Shown: in pieces, positions 23,882 to 32,061 of the stretch
How positions within the stretch are numbered: the first letter of the stretch is position 1
How the letters are laid out: every line of letters starts with the position of its first letter
Source of the DNA: JASHPR01 sp963749145
Lineage (GTDB): Bacteria > Actinomycetota > Actinomycetes > Streptosporangiales > Streptosporangiaceae
Length of the DNA: 64,000 nt
Assembly (NCBI GenBank): GCA_963749145.1
Contig: CAVVLN010000005.1
Coordinates: forward strand, 1,302,001 to 1,366,000
Direction of reading: 5' to 3'
Notes under the pieces: model-generated
Database searches by the model: none
Seen by the model: the letters and a program-made list of their open reading frames with translations, nothing else
Told to the model about the DNA's origin: nothing
Translations under genes and position numbers: made by a program

Positions 23882-25126
23882 GGCCACCGCACGCTGAGCA
23901 GGCTTGGCGCCATCCCTATGAGCGGCGCGCTGAGCCAGGATCTGGCTCAGGAACTCGGGGTTGGACGCGGTGTCGCGGGTCTTGTCCAGGAGGAGTTCGA
24001 GGGCCTGCTGCGGGTCGAGCCCGGCCAGGGCCCGGCGCAGGGCATCGACAGCGACGCGCTCCTCGCCGGACATCAGCAGGTCGTCCCGGCGCGTCCCGGA
24101 TGGCCCCACGTCGATCGCCGGGAAGATCCGCTTCTCCGCCAGCTCGCGTCGCAGCCGCAGTTCCATGTTGCCCGTGCCCTTGAACTCCTCGAAGAACACG
24201 TCATCCATCCGCGAGCCGGTCTCTACCAACGCGCTGGAAAGGATCGTCAGCGAGCCGCCCTCCTCGGTGTTCCGCGCCGCGCCGAGGAACTGGCGGGGCG
24301 GCTGCAGGGCGGCCGTCGATACCCCGCCGGCCAGGATCCGGCTGCTGGCCGGCGCGGCCAGGTTGTAGGCGCGGCCGAGCCGGGTGATCGAGTCCAGCAG
24401 CACCACCACGTCCTGTCCGAGCTCGACCAGGCGCTTGGCCCGCTCGATCGCCAGTTCCGCGACCAGGATGTGATCGGTGGGCGACTGGTCAAAGGTGGAG
24501 TGGACGACCTCGCCGCGCACCGACCGCTTCAGGTGCGTGACCTCTTCGGGCCGCTCGCCGACGAGCACGACCATCAGGTGCACCTCGGGGTGGCTGGTGG
24601 CGACCGCTTCGGCGATCGCCGCCAGGACCATGGTCTTACCGGCCTTCGGCGCGGACACGATCAGGCCGCGCTGGCCCTTGCCGATCGGGGCGACCAGGTC
24701 GATGATCCGGGCCGTCGGCGAGGCGGAGCCCGATTCCAGGCGCAGCCGCTCCTGGGGGTAGACGGGCGTCAGCTCATCGAAGTGCGGCCGTGCCTGGGCC
24801 CGCTCGGGCTCCAGTCCGTTAATGCTGTCGACGCGGACTAGCGCCGGGAACTTCGCGGCCGTCTTGTTCCGGCGGGACCGGTCGTCTCCGCCCGGGCCGG
24901 GCATCCGGGCGGCTCCCGTAACGTGATCGCCGCGGCGAAGCCCGTAGCGGCGGGCCTCGGCGGCAGGCACGTAGACGTCGCCGTGGCCTGGCCGGTAGCC
25001 GGATGTGCGGACGAGGGCCCGGTCGTCCCTGGTGTCAAAGACCCCGGATACCGTGACCAGCGCGTCGTCGCTGATTTTGGGTGCCTGCGCTTGGGCCGCA
25101 GGCTGATTGGTGATAGTGGTAGTCAT
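23879..25126 (-). CDS. rho: Short-form transcription termination factor Rho
   Basis: Rho is an RNA-driven hexameric helicase that ends transcription. The 415 residues have an RNA-binding domain (residues ~25-110, GDVYVPAAEARRYGLRRGDHV) and a RecA-type motor. The motor shows the P-loop APKAGKTM near 183, Walker B VVVLLDSITRLGRAYN near 250, the Q-loop STFDQSPTDHI and the R-loop RNTEEGGSLTI. The N-terminal helical domain and the long charged insert usual in actinobacterial Rho are missing, so this may be a second, paralogous Rho. A GAAAGGA ribosome site precedes the ATG, with a ~270-nt leader. Confidence 0.88.
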   Translation of the reverse strand: MTTTITNQPAAQAQAPKISDDALVTVSGVFDTRDDRALVRTSGYRPGHGDVYVPAAEARRYGLRRGDHVTGAARMPGPGGDDRSRRNKTAAKFPALVRVDSINGLEPERAQARPHFDELTPVYPQERLRLESGSASPTARIIDLVAPIGKGQRGLIVSAPKAGKTMVLAAIAEAVATSHPEVHLMVVLVGERPEEVTHLKRSVRGEVVHSTFDQSPTDHILVAELAIERAKRLVELGQDVVVLLDSITRLGRAYNLAAPASSRILAGGVSTAALQPPRQFLGAARNTEEGGSLTILSSALVETGSRMDDVFFEEFKGTGNMELRLRRELAEKRIFPAIDVGPSGTRRDDLLMSGEERVAVDALRRALAGLDPQQALELLLDKTRDTASNPEFLSQILAQRAAHRDGAKPAQRAVA

Positions 25127-25402
25127 GCTTTTCCTTTCGGGGCAGCCTGAATTAGGACATGCCAGAAGAAGGGCGCTGACAGGGCAGGAGTAATGCGCAA
25201 TCCCCAGGCGGCGCCTGGGCAGGCGGTCGCCGGATTTGGTCCCGGGTCAGCCCTGAGGACCCGGTGATTCGGATGGTGCTCTACGCCGGAACCGGAGTTA
25301 GATACCGGCGGCGGAGGGCTTTATGACGGGGGAGTTAGGCGGCGGGGGAAGGGCCGCTCATCCGCGAATGCGGAAACTCTCTTACCCCCGACTCTTGTAT
25401 AT
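25127..25402 (-). promoter_or_regulatory. Long rho leader with possible promoter
   Basis: On the minus strand a tatacaag at about 25395-25402 is the best -10 candidate, leaving a leader of about 270 nt before the rho ATG. The leader holds a hairpin (ttccgcattcgcgga) and pyrimidine-rich stretches. Autoregulation of rho through its leader is known in other bacteria; here it is only inferred. No known riboswitch pattern recognised. Confidence 0.35.
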
Positions 25403-25624
25403 CAGAATGCGCGGGCTATGCCAACAGCCCGAGACGGCGGGGCTCCGGAATTGGCGGCGACGGCCGTCGGGCCAGCGTGGCCGTGAGTGACGGCGCCCGG
25501 TGAGCGGCGGCGCGGTGAACGGGGCACGGTGGTGGCGGCGCCCGGTGGGCGGCGGCGCGCGGTGAGCGGCGCGCGGTGGGCGGGGCGCGGTGAGCGCCGT
25601 CGGCGGTGAGCGGAGGGCGGGGCG
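25403..25624. repeat. GC-skewed low-complexity region
   Basis: From about 25480 to 25620 the plus strand is a degenerate run of gcggtgagcggcg/cggtgggcgg units with no gene. It ends directly at the stop of the XRE gene. Confidence 0.5.
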
Positions 25625-25900
25625 TCAAGCGGTGCGCGCCGAGGTTGGCTCGGCGGCCGGGCCCGTGGAGTAACGGGCAATCTCCTCGAGCGATACGCCG
25701 AGAGCGCCCGCCAGGGCGGCAACGGTGAAAAAGGCCGGCGTCGCGATCCGCCCGGTCTCTATCTTGCGCATGGTCTCGGTGGGCACGCCGGACGCGGCAG
25801 CGATCTCGGTCATGCTGCGCTGACCGCGGGCCTCGCGCAGCAGCTTGCCCAGTCTCTCTCCTCGCGCGCGTTCCTCGGGGCTCAACGGCGGCCGGACCAT
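25625..25900 (-). CDS. XRE-family transcriptional regulator
   Basis: The 91-residue protein is a single helix-turn-helix domain. Its core is GKLLREARGQRSMTEIAAAS, GVPTETMRKIETGRIATPAF, with the FFTVAALAGALGVSLEEIARY helix after it. It is divergent from a methionine aminopeptidase gene across 50 bp that contain an 18-bp inverted repeat. It probably represses itself and perhaps the neighbour. Confidence 0.85.
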   Translation of the reverse strand: MVRPPLSPEERARGERLGKLLREARGQRSMTEIAAASGVPTETMRKIETGRIATPAFFTVAALAGALGVSLEEIARYSTGPAAEPTSARTA

Positions 25901-25915
25901 ACCGTGATACTAATA

Positions 25916-25933
25916 CCGGTATAGTTATACCGG
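25916..25933. promoter_or_regulatory. CCGGTATA-GT-TATACCGG operator in the XRE/map divergon
   Basis: Perfect 8-bp arms with a 2-bp centre, overlapped by a second palindrome ataccggtat (25913-25922). It lies between the divergent starts at 25900 and 25951, where both promoters must be. Binding by the XRE protein is inferred. Confidence 0.6.
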
Positions 25934-25950
25934 CGAGCGGGAGGTGCGTC

Positions 25951-26718
25951 GTGGTCGAGCTCAAGACGCCGGGAGAGATCGACGCGATCCGGGGCGCCGG
26001 GCAGGTCGTGGCGCGGATCCTGGCGGCCGTGCGGGACAGCGCAGTAGTGGGGACACGACTGACCGACTTGGACGAGGCCGCCCGCAGCGTGCTGGCGGAC
26101 GCCCGGGCCGCTTCGCCGTTTCTGGGCTACCAGCCCCCGTTCGCACCGGTCCCGTACCCAGCGGCCATCTGCGTATCCGTTAACGACGCCGCATTGCACG
26201 GCATTCCCGGCCGCCGCAGGCTGGCCGAGGGCGACCTGGTCAGCGTGGATGCCGGGGCAGTTCTGGACGGATGGGCCGCGGACGCCGCAATCTCCTTCAC
26301 GATCGGGCCGCCACGCCCCGACGACGCCAGGCTGATCGCCGCGACCGGCGCCGCGCTGCGGGCGGGCATCGCCGCGGCGGTCCCCGGCGGGCGCATCGGT
26401 GATATCTCCGCGGCCATCGGCGCCGCCGGCCGGGACGCGGCCTACGGGATCTGCCCGCACTTCGGCGGGCACGGCGTCGGCCGCGCCATGCACGAGGACC
26501 CGCACATCCCCAACGAGGGACCCGCCGGGCGCGGCCACCGACTGCAGCCCGGCCTGGTCATCGCGATCGAACCCTGGTTCCTGGCCGGCGGCCGGGACGG
26601 CTGCCGCATCGACCGCGACGGCTGGACCGTGCGCAGCGCTGACGGCAGCCGCGCGGCCCACGTCGAGCACACCGTCGCCGTCACTGCCGACGGCCCGCGC
26701 GTCCTCACCGCGGCGTAA
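25951..26718 (+). CDS. map: Type I methionine aminopeptidase
   Basis: The enzyme removes the first Met from new proteins. The 255 residues carry the pita-bread fold ligands: VSVDAGAVLDGWAADAAISF (two Asp), HFGGHGVGRAMHEDPHIPN (His), VIAIEPWF (Glu) and a last Glu in AHVEHTVAVT. A GTG start follows GGGAGGTG. It lacks the N-terminal SH3-binding extension of some actinobacterial forms. A primary copy probably sits in the ribosomal protein cluster, so this is likely a second, regulated copy. Confidence 0.88.
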   Translation: MVELKTPGEIDAIRGAGQVVARILAAVRDSAVVGTRLTDLDEAARSVLADARAASPFLGYQPPFAPVPYPAAICVSVNDAALHGIPGRRRLAEGDLVSVDAGAVLDGWAADAAISFTIGPPRPDDARLIAATGAALRAGIAAAVPGGRIGDISAAIGAAGRDAAYGICPHFGGHGVGRAMHEDPHIPNEGPAGRGHRLQPGLVIAIEPWFLAGGRDGCRIDRDGWTVRSADGSRAAHVEHTVAVTADGPRVLTAA

Positions 26719-27050
26719 GCAATCGGCCACGACGACGAAGACGTCCGCCCTCGGGGAGTAGACAGCATGGCGCGGTGCCGCCCCTCACCGGATGCCTGGC
26801 CGGCCCATCGGCAGATAGCCCGCCCGCACGGCGATCCCGGCGGGGTGGAGTTGTCTCTTCACGTCTTGGAGTCATGATCGGGTGGTTATGCCCATATATG
26901 TCTATCAGTAAGCAGTAAGCGATGATATGTGCGCGATAACCGATTCGGCCCATTCACGTCCTCATTTAGGGATCGACCAATTCAGGGGCCTGCGGGAGGG
27001 CGGAGGCTGGAAAGGCACACGAGGCCGCTGTGGCGTGGAATGACTCGGCA
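26719..27050. other. Intergenic region, no gene seen
   Basis: The stretch 26865-26960 is AT-rich compared with its surroundings (catatatgtctatcagtaag) and could be a promoter or remnant. No ORF with a ribosome site is visible. Confidence 0.35.
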
Positions 27051-27245
27051 TCGCTGGGGGGACGGGAACCAGGTCACCGGGAAAAGGGGACCGGGGGACC
27101 GGGGGACCGGGGGACCGGGCGAACCAGGGGACCGGGCGAACCAGGGAGGGGGGGACCAAGCGACCAAGCGACCGGGGGACCGGGGGAACCAGGGGCAGGG
27201 GGGACCAAGCGACCGGGGAACCAGGGAACCGGGGAACCGGGGTCG
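27051..27245. repeat. Short tandem repeats (about 10 bp)
   Basis: Degenerate units of gaccgggg, gaaccagggg and gaccaagc repeat many times. The plus strand is strongly purine-rich. There are no spacers. Confidence 0.75.
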
Positions 27246-27258
27246 GCCGGTCGGCCGA

Positions 27259-27264
27259 TGTCGA
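27259..27264 (+). promoter_or_regulatory. TGTCGA box, candidate ECF42-type -35
   Basis: tgtcga lies about 65 bp before the YciI gene, with tgacac 17 bp further on. Group 42 ECF sigmas are reported, as I recall, to use a TGTCGA-type -35, so the pair may be autoregulated. Short motif, low weight. Confidence 0.3.
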
Positions 27265-27326
27265 GAACCGGGGCGCGGCGGTGACACCTGGCTGAACGGC
27301 AGGAGCTGAACAGGGAGGATGGTGCG

Positions 27327-27728
27327 ATGCGATTCATGTTGCTGCAGAACTACGGACCGGTCGAGTCGGACTGCCCGCCGATGGCGGAGTGGAGTCCCGA
27401 GGACATCCGGGTGCACATCGAGTTCCAGCAGGCCCTCAACGCCGAGCTGATCGGGCTCGGCGAGCTGGTCGACGCCCAGGGTCTGGCCGGGCCTGAGCAG
27501 GCCAGGTTCGTGGTCAGCGACGGGATCACCGCCCCCGTGATCACGGACGGGCCGTTCCCCGAGTCCAAGGAGCTGCTGGCCGGGTACCGGCTGGTGGATG
27601 TCGACACGCTCGAGCGGGCCGTGGAGATCGCTGCCCGGGCCTCGGCGGCCCCCGGGCCGAACGGGGCGCCGATCCGGCAGCCCATAGAGGTGCGCGAGGT
27701 GCTGAGCGCCCCCGACCCCGAGCTGTAG
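27327..27728 (+). CDS. YciI/DGPF-domain protein
   Basis: The 133 residues fit the YCII (DGPF) fold: MRFMLLQNYGPVES at the start, a helix HIEFQQALNAEL, the eponymous TDGPFPESKELLAGYRLVDV near 75-95, and a final IEVREVL strand. A GGGAGG site precedes the ATG. It is followed after 39 bp by an ECF42-type sigma factor. This pairing is conserved in actinobacteria. A catalytic role is unknown. Confidence 0.85.
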   Translation: MRFMLLQNYGPVESDCPPMAEWSPEDIRVHIEFQQALNAELIGLGELVDAQGLAGPEQARFVVSDGITAPVITDGPFPESKELLAGYRLVDVDTLERAVEIAARASAAPGPNGAPIRQPIEVREVLSAPDPEL

Positions 27729-27767
27729 CGGACGGGGACTGTAGGAAAAGGCCCAGGGGAGCGAGCG

Positions 27768-28991
27768 GTGACCGGCGAGGCGAGCATCGAGGATCTGCTG
27801 CGCGAGCTAGCGCCGCAGGTTCTCGGCGCGCTCATCCGCCGCTACGGCGACTTCGCCGACGCGGAGGACGCGATGCAGGAGGCGCTGCTGGCCGCCGCCA
27901 CGACCTGGCCCGCCGAGGGGCGGCCCGACAAGCCGCTCGGCTGGCTCATCCGGGTGGCATCCCGGCGCCTGGCCAACATCTACCGCGGCGACGACGCCCG
28001 CCGCCGCCGGGAAGAACTGGCCGCGTCGTGGTCGGTGGCCAGCCCGGACCCGGCCTCGGGCCGCGACGACACGCTGATCCTCATGTTCATGTGCTGCCAT
28101 CCGTCGCTGACGCCGACGCTGGCCATCCCGCTGACGCTCCGCGCGGTCGGCGGCCTGACCACGCGCGAGATCGCGACCGCGTTCCTCGTCCCCGAGGCCA
28201 CCATGGCTCAGCGGATCAGCCGGGCCAAGGCCAAGATCAACGCATCGGGCGAGCCGTTCGCGCTGCCGGCCCCCGATCAGCGCCCGGAACGGCTCCGCTG
28301 GGTGCTGCACGTCCTCTACCTGATCTTCAATGAGGGCTACACGAGCAGCAGCGGCCCCGACCTGGCTCGCAGCGACCTGTCCGGCGAGGCCATCCGGCTG
28401 GCCCGGGGGTTGCACGCGTCCCTGCCCGAGCAGCCCGAGGTGGCCGGCCTGCTCGCGCTCATGCTGCTCACCGACGCCCGGCGTCCGGCCCGCAGCAGTC
28501 CCGGCGGCGAGCTGATCCCGCTGGCCGAGCAGGATCGCAGCCGTTGGGACCGGCGGCTCATCACGGAAGGACTCGGCCTGATCACTGGGGCCTTGCGGCG
28601 GGGTCAGGTCGGTGAATACCAGATCGAGGCCTCGATAGCCGCCCTGCACGACCAGGCGCGCCGCCCGGCGGACACGGACTGGCCGCAGATCCTGTCCCTG
28701 TACAGCCTGCTCGAGGCCATGACCGGTAACCCGATGGTACGGCTCAACCGGGCCGCGGCCGCGGCGATGGTCCACGGGCCACGGCCCGGCCTCGCGCTGC
28801 TCGACGGGCTCGGCGAACGGCTCGGCGACCACCACCGGCTGCACTCCGTGCGCGCGCACCTGCTCGAGCGGGCCGGCGACCTCCAGGACGCGATCACGGA
28901 GTTCCGGGCCGCGGCCGCCCGCACGACGAACCTTCGCGAACAGCAGTACCTGACCACTCAGGCGGCCCGCCTGGCGGCGGGTCGCGGCTGA
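27768..28991 (+). CDS. ECF42-type sigma factor with C-terminal extension
   Basis: The first ~170 residues are a sigma unit: region 2 (ALIRRYGDFADAEDAMQEAL, RRLANIYR) and region 4 (LTTREIATAFLVPEATMAQRISRAK). The remaining ~230 residues are the TPR-like C-terminal extension of group 42 (RWVLHVLYLIFNEGYTSS, EAIRLARGL, LYSLLEAMTGNPMVRLNRA, RAHLLERAGDLQDA). These sigma factors lack anti-sigma partners, and the extension is needed for activity in studied members. The partner gene is the DGPF protein upstream. Confidence 0.88.
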   Translation: MTGEASIEDLLRELAPQVLGALIRRYGDFADAEDAMQEALLAAATTWPAEGRPDKPLGWLIRVASRRLANIYRGDDARRRREELAASWSVASPDPASGRDDTLILMFMCCHPSLTPTLAIPLTLRAVGGLTTREIATAFLVPEATMAQRISRAKAKINASGEPFALPAPDQRPERLRWVLHVLYLIFNEGYTSSSGPDLARSDLSGEAIRLARGLHASLPEQPEVAGLLALMLLTDARRPARSSPGGELIPLAEQDRSRWDRRLITEGLGLITGALRRGQVGEYQIEASIAALHDQARRPADTDWPQILSLYSLLEAMTGNPMVRLNRAAAAAMVHGPRPGLALLDGLGERLGDHHRLHSVRAHLLERAGDLQDAITEFRAAAARTTNLREQQYLTTQAARLAAGRG

Positions 28992-29043
28992 TCACGCCCG
29001 GGGGCGGGTCGCGGCTGATCACGCCCGGGGGCGGGTCGCGGCT
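28976..29043. repeat. 27-bp tandem repeats containing the ECF42 stop codon
   Basis: gtcgcggctgatcacgcccg with gggcgg repeats about 2.5 times. The first copy contains the sigma gene's last codons and TGA. The inner ccgggggcgg can form a hairpin. Confidence 0.75.
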
Positions 29044-29266
29044 ATCGCCGGTCACACCATGCTGGTGATGGCCCCCTTGGCGATCTGCGCCATCACCGCC
29101 GCGCTGGTGAAAGACCGTACCGACACCCAGGCACCGCGCCCACCGAAGCCGCACCCGCCCGGGGTGCTGGCGCCCCTTGCCGCCGAGCCCGCTCTTGCGT
29201 GCGGGCAAGTCATAGGTCAAGAGGCACGGGTCAGAGGACATCGCGGTGTCGCAGACCTCGACGCGC

Positions 29267-29758
29267 TCACAGGGCGAGCTTCATGCCCTCGTGCGAGGCT
29301 ACGAAGCCGAGTCGCTCGTAGAAGCGGTGCGCACCCGTCCGGGACTTGTCGCTGGTCAGCTGCACCAGCGCGCAGCCACGCCGCCGCGCCTCGCCGATGG
29401 CCCAGGCCATCATCGCCGCGCCCAGGCCCCGGCCGCGGTAGGCGTCGTGCACCCGGACGGCTTCGATCTGCGCCCGCAGCGCACCCCGGCGGGCCAGACC
29501 GGGGAGGAACGAGATCTGCATGGTCGCGGCGATGTCCGGGCCCGACTCCGCCACCACCAGGATGTGCGCCGGGTCGCTGTCGATGGCCTGGAACGCCCGC
29601 TGGTACCTGGCCAGGTCATCGGGAGTGCGCACGCCGTCCCGCGTCGCGCCCAGCTGGTCGGCGGCCAGCAGCTCCACGATCGCGGACACGTCAGCCGGCC
29701 GCGCCCGGCGCAGCACCACCGATGACGAGCCCAGCTCCACGACGGTCAGCACGTCCAC
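29267..29758 (-). CDS. GNAT-family N-acetyltransferase
   Basis: The 163 residues have the GNAT core: ILVVAESGPDIAATMQISFL, then acetyl-CoA-binding RGRGLGAAMMAWAIGEARRR (RGRGLG near residue 110) and a C-terminal SRTGAHRFYERLGF. It transfers an acetyl group from acetyl-CoA to an unknown amine. Cytosolic, monocistronic. Confidence 0.85.
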   Translation of the reverse strand: MDVLTVVELGSSSVVLRRARPADVSAIVELLAADQLGATRDGVRTPDDLARYQRAFQAIDSDPAHILVVAESGPDIAATMQISFLPGLARRGALRAQIEAVRVHDAYRGRGLGAAMMAWAIGEARRRGCALVQLTSDKSRTGAHRFYERLGFVASHEGMKLAL

Positions 29759-29887
29759 GCAACCAGTCTGCCGTCCGTCCCCGGGTCGGCCGCCGGTCAG
29801 GCCGGTCGGGGCCGGGCAGCCGGGGCCGGGGCCGGGCCGCCGGGGCCCCGCGGGCCGGGAGCCGCGAAGGGGGAGCGCCGACGCCGG

Positions 29888-30767
29888 CTACAGGCCGCAG
29901 GCGGCCGCCACGGCCTGGGCGGCGGCCTCCCGGTTGGCGGCATCGGGCAGGCCCGGGCGCTCGAAGTCGTTCATGTAGATGTCGGCCGCCTCGGTCGCGC
30001 TGGTGGCGGCGTTCAGGGCCGGGATGAACTGGGCCCACCCCTGGTTGTAGGTGAGCAGCGCCTGCAGCTGGGTTTGCAGGTCGGCCGCGACGTTGCCGGT
30101 GACGAACCCCGAGGGCAGCGGCGTCCACCCGATCAGCCCGCCGCCGCCGTCGCCGACCGACTCCGGGTTACCCTTCGACTCCTGGTAGATGTTCCCGGCG
30201 ATGCCCGCCGCGGCCAGGCCGGTGTACCCGTGCGCGGTCAGGAAGTCGACGATCGCGGCGTAGTTCTCCGGCAGCATGCCCTGGGTCCCGGTGCAGTGCG
30301 GCACGGCGCCCGACCCGGACGACCCCGCCGCCCCGGACGACCCGGACGCCGTGGCGCTGGCGGACGGGCTCGCGGCCGGCTGCGCTGCGGCGGGGCGCGG
30401 GATGAGCCGCGGCCGCAGGCCGGTGCGCCGCGGCTTCCCGGCCGGTCCGGGAGGAACCGCCGGGGGTGGCGGTCGCCGCCGGCCAGGGCCGGTACTTCGC
30501 GGTCCGGAACGTCGCGGGCATGTCGGCGGGCTGGTTCCCCGCCACCGCCAGCCCGGCCAGCGGGGCCGAGGTCAGGTGCTCGGCGGTGCCGGAGTGGCCG
30601 GCCGAGGCGAGGTCGTGGATCTGCGGCACCGCCGCGAGCGCCCCGAGCACCGCGACCGCCGGGGCCGCTTTGCCCGCCGCCCGGGCGACCTTGTGCGCCT
30701 GCGAGGGGGCCGCGTGCCGCCCGGTCCTGCGCACCTTTCGCCTGCCATGCCGGGACTGTGACCTCAC
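29888..30767 (-). pseudogene. Secreted phage-tail-lysozyme-like protein, one-base frameshift
   Basis: Starting at 30767 the first frame encodes a basic N-terminus, a signal-like segment (AAPAVAVLGALAAVPQI) and a linker. The C-terminal domain lies in another frame: NYAAIVDFLTAHGYTG, AGIAGNIYQESKGNPESVGD, GLIGWTPLPSGFV. This is a phage-tail-lysozyme-type fold with the Glu in QESKGNP. Dropping one C from the CCCCC at about 30465 (minus strand accgccacccccggcgg) links them through TATPAVPPGPAGKP and a Ser/Ala/Gly-rich linker. It would cut or bind peptidoglycan outside the cell. Confidence 0.65.
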
Positions 30768-31257
30768 GAGCCTGCCTTACGCCGGAGCCGCGCCCGGTTA
30801 CTCGGCCCCATCGCGCCTTTCGCCGGACCTGTCGTTCGCCCCCATGCGGGAGCATCGCAGGGCCCTCCGCACCGCGCAGATGATTGCCGGCAAATAGCTC
30901 ACCAGGACTATGACCTGGGCAAACACCAGAATTGCTGCCGGAGGCGCGGCCGCGGCGGCGGGCCCGGCGACCGCGAACCCTTACCGCGAACCGGTTCCGC
31001 GCCCGGTCCTGGCCGCCCGCATCGCGGGCGGGGACCAGTCGGCGGCAGGCCTTCCGCGTAGCCACAGATAGTCATTACGGGTGATATTTGACTACTAACG
31101 GTGCGTCCAAGGGTGATATCAGGGAGTGACCCCCCATCCGGAAGGCCACCCGTCACGCACCGCCGCTCGCCCAGGCCGGCCCCCGGTGGCAGGCTGGGGG
31201 CGTGCGAAGACCTGTCATGAGCCAGCCCGGGCGGGCCGCGAGCGGCGGGAGGCCGCG
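30768..31257. other. Divergent intergenic region
   Basis: This 490-bp gap holds the likely promoters of the lysozyme-like gene (left) and the oxidoreductase gene (right). A direct repeat gggtgatat (31080 and 31113) surrounds ttgactac. A c-di-AMP-type leader was considered but not supported. The segment 30895-30935 is a little AT-rich. Confidence 0.3.
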
Positions 31258-32061
31258 GTGACCGGCGCCGGCGCGCCGGTCCGGGTCGTCGCCGTGCTCG
31301 GGTTCGGCGAGGCGGGCGGGATCATCAGCCGTGACCTGCTGACCGCCGGGGTCACCGTGCGCGGCTACGACCCCGCGGTCGCCGCACCGGACGGGATCGT
31401 CCCGGCCGGCAGCGACGCGGAGGCCTGCGCGGGCGCCGATCTCGTGCTCAGCCTGACCACGGCGCACGAGGCGGAGGCGGCCCTGCGCGCCAGCCTGCCC
31501 GGCCTCGCGCCGCCGGCCTGGTACGCCGACCTGAACACCTCCTCCGCCGACCTCAAGCAGCGGCTCGCGGACCTGGCCGGGCGGCATCAGATCGCGTTCG
31601 CCGACGTGGCCATGATGGCGCCGGTCCCGGGCCGCGGGATCAGGACGCCGATGCTCGTGAGCGGCGCGGCCGCCGCCGAGGTCGCCGCCGCCCTGAACGG
31701 CCTGGGCGGGAACGCCGAGGCGCTGCCGGGGCCCGCGGGCGCCGCGGCCAGCCGCAAGCTGTGCCGCAGCGTGTTCTACAAGGGCATGGCCGCGGCGGTC
31801 ACCGAGTCGCTGCGGGCCGGCCGCGCGGCGGGCTGCGAGGACTGGCTGCGCGAGAACATCGCCGAAGACATCGGCCTGGCCCTGCTGGACCGCCTGGAGC
31901 AGGGCAGCATCACCCACGCGGCCCGGCGCGCCGACGAGATGGCGGCCGCGACCGAGATGCTCGGCGAGATGGGCGTCCCGGCCCGGATCGCGGCGGCCAG
32001 CCGTGACTGGCTGCAGCAGCTGGTCAAGGAGGCGGCGGCTAACCCGCGCGAGCCTGGATAG
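31258..32061 (+). CDS. NAD(P)-dependent oxidoreductase of the 6PGDH/beta-hydroxyacid group (DUF1932)
   Basis: The GTG at 31258, preceded by GGGAGG, fits better than the longer frame from 31126. The Rossmann domain starts VVAVLGFGEAGGIISRDLL with a GxGxxG-type loop. LNTSSADLKQRLADLAG and FADVAMMAPVPGRGIRTPML are the substrate region. The C-terminal helical domain (RKLCRSVFYKGMAAAVTES) is the DUF1932 type. Substrate unknown. It overlaps the end of pta by 23 bp on the opposite strand. Confidence 0.82.
   Translation: MTGAGAPVRVVAVLGFGEAGGIISRDLLTAGVTVRGYDPAVAAPDGIVPAGSDAEACAGADLVLSLTTAHEAEAALRASLPGLAPPAWYADLNTSSADLKQRLADLAGRHQIAFADVAMMAPVPGRGIRTPMLVSGAAAAEVAAALNGLGGNAEALPGPAGAAASRKLCRSVFYKGMAAAVTESLRAGRAAGCEDWLRENIAEDIGLALLDRLEQGSITHAARRADEMAAATEMLGEMGVPARIAAASRDWLQQLVKEAAANPREPG

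Noticed and set aside
27051..27245. CRISPR-like repeats
   Set aside because: Units are about 10 bp and degenerate, with no spacers.
30768..31125. c-di-AMP (ydaO-type) riboswitch before the lysozyme-like gene
   Set aside because: The context fits, and a GGGGGCGAAC stretch is present, but the two-fold core of the motif could not be assembled by eye. A covariance-model search would decide.
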